Under the pieces are notes generated by a model that did no database searches, had not been told where the DNA came from, and worked only from the letters and a program-made list of their open reading frames with translations. From the NCBI GenBank assembly GCA_950097015.1, contig CATNEN010000002.1:6589501-6653500 (forward strand): a DNA stretch of 64,000 bases, in the 5' to 3' direction. How positions within the stretch are numbered: the first letter of the stretch is position 1; each line of letters starts with the position of its first letter. Shown one piece after another: positions 59,701 to 64,000 of this stretch. This DNA is from Macrostomum hystrix (taxonomy: Eukaryota > Platyhelminthes > Macrostomidae). The translations under genes and the position numbers were made by a program.

Positions 59701-60105
59701 AAGCACTAACAGTTCGGTAATTCTAGAAGAAAGTCCGTTCAAGAAAGCTGCTGCTTAAAAAGTACTCGTAATTCAAATATAAAATTAAGCACGTAGTAAC
59801 TCGACAGCGAATATTTAGTCTAGTGGCAAACTTTGACACTGCGATGTACTTTTATTAGTCGCACAGAACACGCAACCCGAGCTTTGTCTAGCCAGCACTG
59901 ACTGGGTTTGAGTTGAAAACAGGTCAGATACTCAAAATGTCGAAATGTATATTAAAGAGAGCCAAAGGTCAACTAGAAGGATTTGAAATTTAATGATTGC
60001 GACGCTTCCAGACAAGTAACTAAAAATTCCTAGATAGAGTCTTATCGAAATATCTTCCATGAAACTAACGCATTTCAATTCAGAATTCAAACTAAAGAAG
60101 ATAGC
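59701..60105. other. Unique spacer
   Basis: I see no gene, repeat or strong signal in this interval. Confidence 0.5.
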
Positions 60106-62475
60106 TGTAGACAGAATCGAAGCAGAGTATCGAAGGAAGAATCGAAGCACGGAATCGTAGGAAGAATCGAAACACGGAATCGTAGGAAGAATCGAAACAC
60201 GGAATCGTAGGAAGAATCGAAACACGGAATCGTAGGAAGAATCGAAGCACGGAATCGTAGGAATAATCGAAGCACGGAATCGTAGGAAGAATCGAAGCAC
60301 GGAATCGTAGGAACAATCGAAGCACGGAATCGTAGGAACAATCGAAGCACGGAATCGTAGGAAGAATCGAAGCACGGAATCGTAGGAACAATCGAAGCAC
60401 GGAATCGTAGGAAGAATCGAAACACGGAATCGTAGGAAGAATCGAAGCACGGAATCGTAGGAAGAATCGAAGCAAGGAATCGTAGGAAGAATCTAAACAC
60501 GGAATCGTAGGAAGAATCGGAGCAGGGAGTCGTAGGAAGAATAAAGCACGGAATCGTAGGAAGAATCGAAACACGGAATCGTAGGAAGAATCGGAGCACG
60601 GAATCGTAGGAAGAATCGAAACACGGAATCGTAGGAAGAATCGAAACACGGAATCGTAGGAAGAATCGAAACACGGAATCGTAGGAAGAATTGAAACACG
60701 GAATCGTAGGAACAATAAAAGCACGGAATCGTAGGAAGAATCGGAGCAGGGAGTCGTAGGAAGAATCGGAGCACGGAATCGTAGGAAGAATCGAAACACG
60801 GAATCGTAGGAAGAATCGAAACACGGAATCGTAGGAAGAATCGAAACACGGAATCGTAGGAAGAATCGAAGCACGGAATCGTAGGAAGAATCGAAGCAAG
60901 GAATCGTAGGAACAATCGAAGCACGGAATCGTAGGAAGAATCGAAACACGGAATCGTAGGAAGAATCGAAGCACGGAATCGTAGGAAGAATCGAAGCAAG
61001 GAATCGTAGGAAGAATCGAAACACGGAATCGTAGGAAGAATCGAAACACGGAATCGTAGGAAAAATCGAAATATGGAATCGTAGCAAGAATCGAAACACG
61101 GAATCGTAGGAACAATAAAAGCACGGAATCGTAGGAAGAATCGGAGCAGGGAGTCGTAGGAAGAATCGAAACACGGAATCGTAGGAAGAATCGAAACACG
61201 GAATCGTAGGAAGAATCGAAGCACGGAATCGTAGGAACAATCGAAGCACGGAATCGTAGGAAGAATCGAAGCACGGAATCGTAGGAACAATCGAAGCACG
61301 GAATCGTAGGAAGAATCGAAGCACGGAATCGTAGGAAAAATCGAAGCACGGAATCGTAGGAACAATCGAAGCACGGAATCGTAGGAAGAATCGAAGCACG
61401 GAATCGTAGGAAGAATCGAAGCACGGAATCATAGGAAGAATCGAAGCACGGAATCGTAGGAACAATCGAAGCACGGAATCGTAGGAAGAATCGAAGCACG
61501 GAATCGTAGGAAGAATCGAAGCACGGAATCGTAGGAACAATCGAAGCACGGAATCGTAGGAAGAATCGAAGCACGGAATCGTAGGAAGAATCGAAGCACG
61601 GAATCGTAGGAAGAATCGAAGCAAGGAATCGTAGGAAGAATCGAAACACGGAATCGTAGGAAGAATCGGAGCAGGGAGTCGTAGGAAGAATAAAAGCACG
61701 GAATCGTAGGAAGAATCGGAGCACGGAATCGCAGGAAGAATCGAAACACGGAATCGTAGGAAGAATCGAAGCACGGAATCGTAGGAAGAATCGAAGCAAG
61801 GAATCGTAGGAAGAATCGAAACACGGAATCGTAGGAAGAATCGAAACACGGAATCGTAGGAAGAATCGGAGCACGGAATCGTAGGAAGAATCGAAGCACG
61901 GAATCGTAGGAACAATCGAAGCACGGAATCGTAGGAAGAATCGAAGCACGGAATCGTAGGAAGAATCGAAGCACGGAATCGTAGGAAGAATCGAAGCACG
62001 GAATCGTAGGAACAATCGAAGCACGGAATCGTAGGAAGAATCGAAGCACGGAATCGTAGGAAGAATCGAAGCACGGAATCGTAGGAACAATCGAAGCACG
62101 GAATCGTAGGAAGAATCGAAGCACGGAATCGTAGGAAGAATCGAAGCACGGAATCGTAGGAACAATCGAAGCACGGAATCGTAGGAAGAATCGAAGCACG
62201 GAATCGTAGGAAGAATCGAAGCACGGAATCATAGGAAGAATCGAAGCACGGAATCGTAGGAACAATCGAAGCACGGAATCGTAGGAAGAATCGAAGCACG
62301 GAATCGTAGGAAGAATCGAAGCACGGAATCGTAGGAACAATCGAAGCACGGAATCGTAGGAAGAATCGAAGCACGGAATCGTAGGAAGAATCGAAGCACG
62401 GAATCGTAGGAACAATCGAAGCACGGAATCGTAGGAAGAATCGAAGCACGGAATCGTAGGAAGAATCGGAGCAGG
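60106..62475. repeat. 25-bp minisatellite GAATCGTAGGAAGAATCGAA+GCACG
   Basis: About 94 units; variants are AACAATCGAAG, ATCGAAACACGG, ATCGGAGCAGGGAGTC and ATAAAAGC. Because three units are 75 bp, all three minus frames are open, giving false proteins up to 785 residues (FLRFRASILPTIPC). Confidence 0.97.
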
Positions 62476-63755
62476 AAACCTAAAATAAAATGGAAACAGG
62501 AAACGTTGAAAGAATCGCAGCAGGAATGTCCAAGACTCAAAATCCAGAATCCACAACATCCATAACTAGCATTCAATAAAAGATAAAACACGGAAGTAAG
62601 ACAGTGATTTTTTGTCAGTCTCAGTATGAGCAGCAACGAAACGCAATAAAACAATTATATATTTTTAAGCTTTCTGTCGCAAACAGAACTTATTAACAAT
62701 TTTATAGTTGTATGGTTTTGTTCAATATTGATACAGGTTTTGCACATTGAATAATTGATCAGCTTTTGTCTACCAGCTACTTTGTTCAATGTGGTTATAA
62801 AAAGTGTTCTAATATAAATTAACAGGCTGAGTTATAGGGGGGGGGGGTAGCAACACAGAGGCATGAAGCGACTCACTAAAAAATGAGACGAAAAGCTACT
62901 TCTACAAGCTAAGTGTCCGACGGACGAACAAAAAATCGAACAATTGCCGCGTATATTTAACAGACAACACAAAAATATCTCGAAAGCAGCTCGAACTCAA
63001 ATTTCTCACGTCAGGCCATAGACTTGGGCAAGCGGAGCAGTTCAAAATGAGAAAAAGCAGCAAGCAAACAAAGGCCACTGCTTATCGGTTCCTTAATAAT
63101 TGAATCTGTAGTTAAATTAATTGTTTGAGAGTCAAAGGCGGTGATGCCAGTTTTTTGAACAAATTTGAATGAAAGACTAAACGGCGAACAGCAAGCAGAT
63201 TTTTGTACTTTTAGCTGCAAGTTTGCAATTGATTTATCGACTACAGGGCCAGAAAAGTTTTTTTAGATAAGAGAATCCGTTAATTTCCAATCCGTTATTT
63301 TTAGTAACGGAATTAATTCGTTAATTCGTTAATTATTTGCGTCTTTAGATTAAAACACAAAAAGCGATTGTATTGCATTGCAACCAAAGCAAAACTGAAT
63401 TCTGCTTTTTTAACAAAAGTGCGCACAAAATATAAGGGCGTGTTATAACAAAGAAGGCTGATCGAGTGACTTCAGTAACTGCAAATAATACGCTGACAGT
63501 GAAACTCTAACTGATTGCCAATTTTAGATCCATTTATGCATAGAGAGAAAGAAAAAACTTGTTTGTGATAATCCGATAAGCATGCGAGATAACATTTAAC
63601 AATTAGAAAGTAAAAGCAAATTAACTACAGCAAATCTTACCTGTGTACGTAGATATATAACAAACCAGCTCTGAGTACATCTAAGCATTTACACAACAGA
63701 ACTTTCTCATTGATGCTTTACTATAAGTACATTTGCTTATTTGTCTGCCTAAATC
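62476..63755. other. Unique AT-rich spacer
   Basis: No gene is supported. A (G)11 run lies at about 62838. TTAATTCGTTAATTCGTTAATT near 63313-63334 is a short repeat. Confidence 0.5.
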
Positions 63756-64000
63756 AAAGGAAGAATCGAAGCAGGGAATCGTAGGAAGAATCGAATCAGG
63801 GAATCGTAGGAAGAATCGAAGGGAATCGTAGGAAGAATCGAAGCAGGGAATCGTAGGAAGAATCGAAGGGAATCGTAGGAAGAATCGGAGCACGGAATCG
63901 TAGGAAGAATCGAAGCAGGGAATCGTAGGAAGAATCGAAGGGAATCGTAGGAAGAATCGAAGCAGGGAATCGTAGGGAATCGTAGGAAGAATCGAAGGGA
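63756..64000. repeat. Second array of the 25-bp GAATCGTAGGAAGAATCGAAG family, open at window end
   Basis: It has the same core as 60106-62475 but with GCAGG in place of GCACG, plus truncated units where GAATCGAAG runs directly into GGAATCGTAGG. It continues past the right edge. Confidence 0.95.

Noticed and set aside
60087-62559. Minus-strand frames up to 785 residues (FLRFRASILPTIPC)
   Set aside because: A 25-bp array is open in three frames at once; no start context, domain or flanking exon.

Overview
The window is nuclear DNA of an invertebrate animal. It holds spliced genes with GT-AG introns and one probable GC-AG intron, TATA boxes, AATAAA signals, a tRNA-derived SINE, a decayed LINE, Tc1/mariner-like and other terminal-inverted-repeat transposons, and a class A peptide-type GPCR. 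The exons are GC-rich and the spacers AT-rich. The repeat load would suit a lophotrochozoan, possibly a free-living flatworm, but that is a weak guess and nothing here is diagnostic. No prokaryotic, viral or CRISPR content was seen.

Layout: 1-8.8 kb is mostly AT-rich spacer. It carries one transposon nested inside another (1678-3101) and a dead LINE reverse transcriptase (about 6590-7450). 8.8-11.6 kb is a two-exon ZC2HC1-type zinc-finger gene. 14.5-44.5 kb is a nine-exon gene for a 572-residue coiled-coil protein of unknown family; all exon phases join and the total is 1719 nt including the stop. Its fifth intron (25478-38589) appears to contain three same-strand, single-exon, secreted alpha-carbonic anhydrase genes (27008-28018, 34124-35158, 36956-37882), two Tc1-like elements, a foldback element, a transposase fragment, and a heat-shock-type promoter that points straight into a 16-bp minisatellite. 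49.1-52.6 kb is a two-exon rhodopsin-like GPCR. From 52.8 kb to the end I find no convincing gene, only successive minisatellites separated by unique spacer.

The most striking property is the amount and kind of tandem repeat: about twenty arrays, roughly 20 kb in all. Several intronic arrays carry a motif that looks like the splice signal next to them. A 28-bp array with GTGAGA lies just after a GTGAGA donor. A 73-bp array starts exactly at a donor and repeats CAG|GTGAGTGCC about 33 times. A long array repeats ...TCCACCAG in front of a CACCCACCAG acceptor. A (CTCA)n tract runs directly into an acceptor. Many long open frames in the window are only these arrays read as codons.

The three carbonic anhydrases are tandem paralogues with full zinc-site residues and equal TATA-to-ATG spacing (83-85 bp). 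Their central coding parts are almost identical, while the 5' coding end of the third copy has diverged and its C-terminal hydrophobic tail is missing. This suggests gene conversion, and a split into two membrane-anchored enzymes and one freely secreted enzyme. All splice joins and identifications were read by eye; none is backed by transcripts or a database search.
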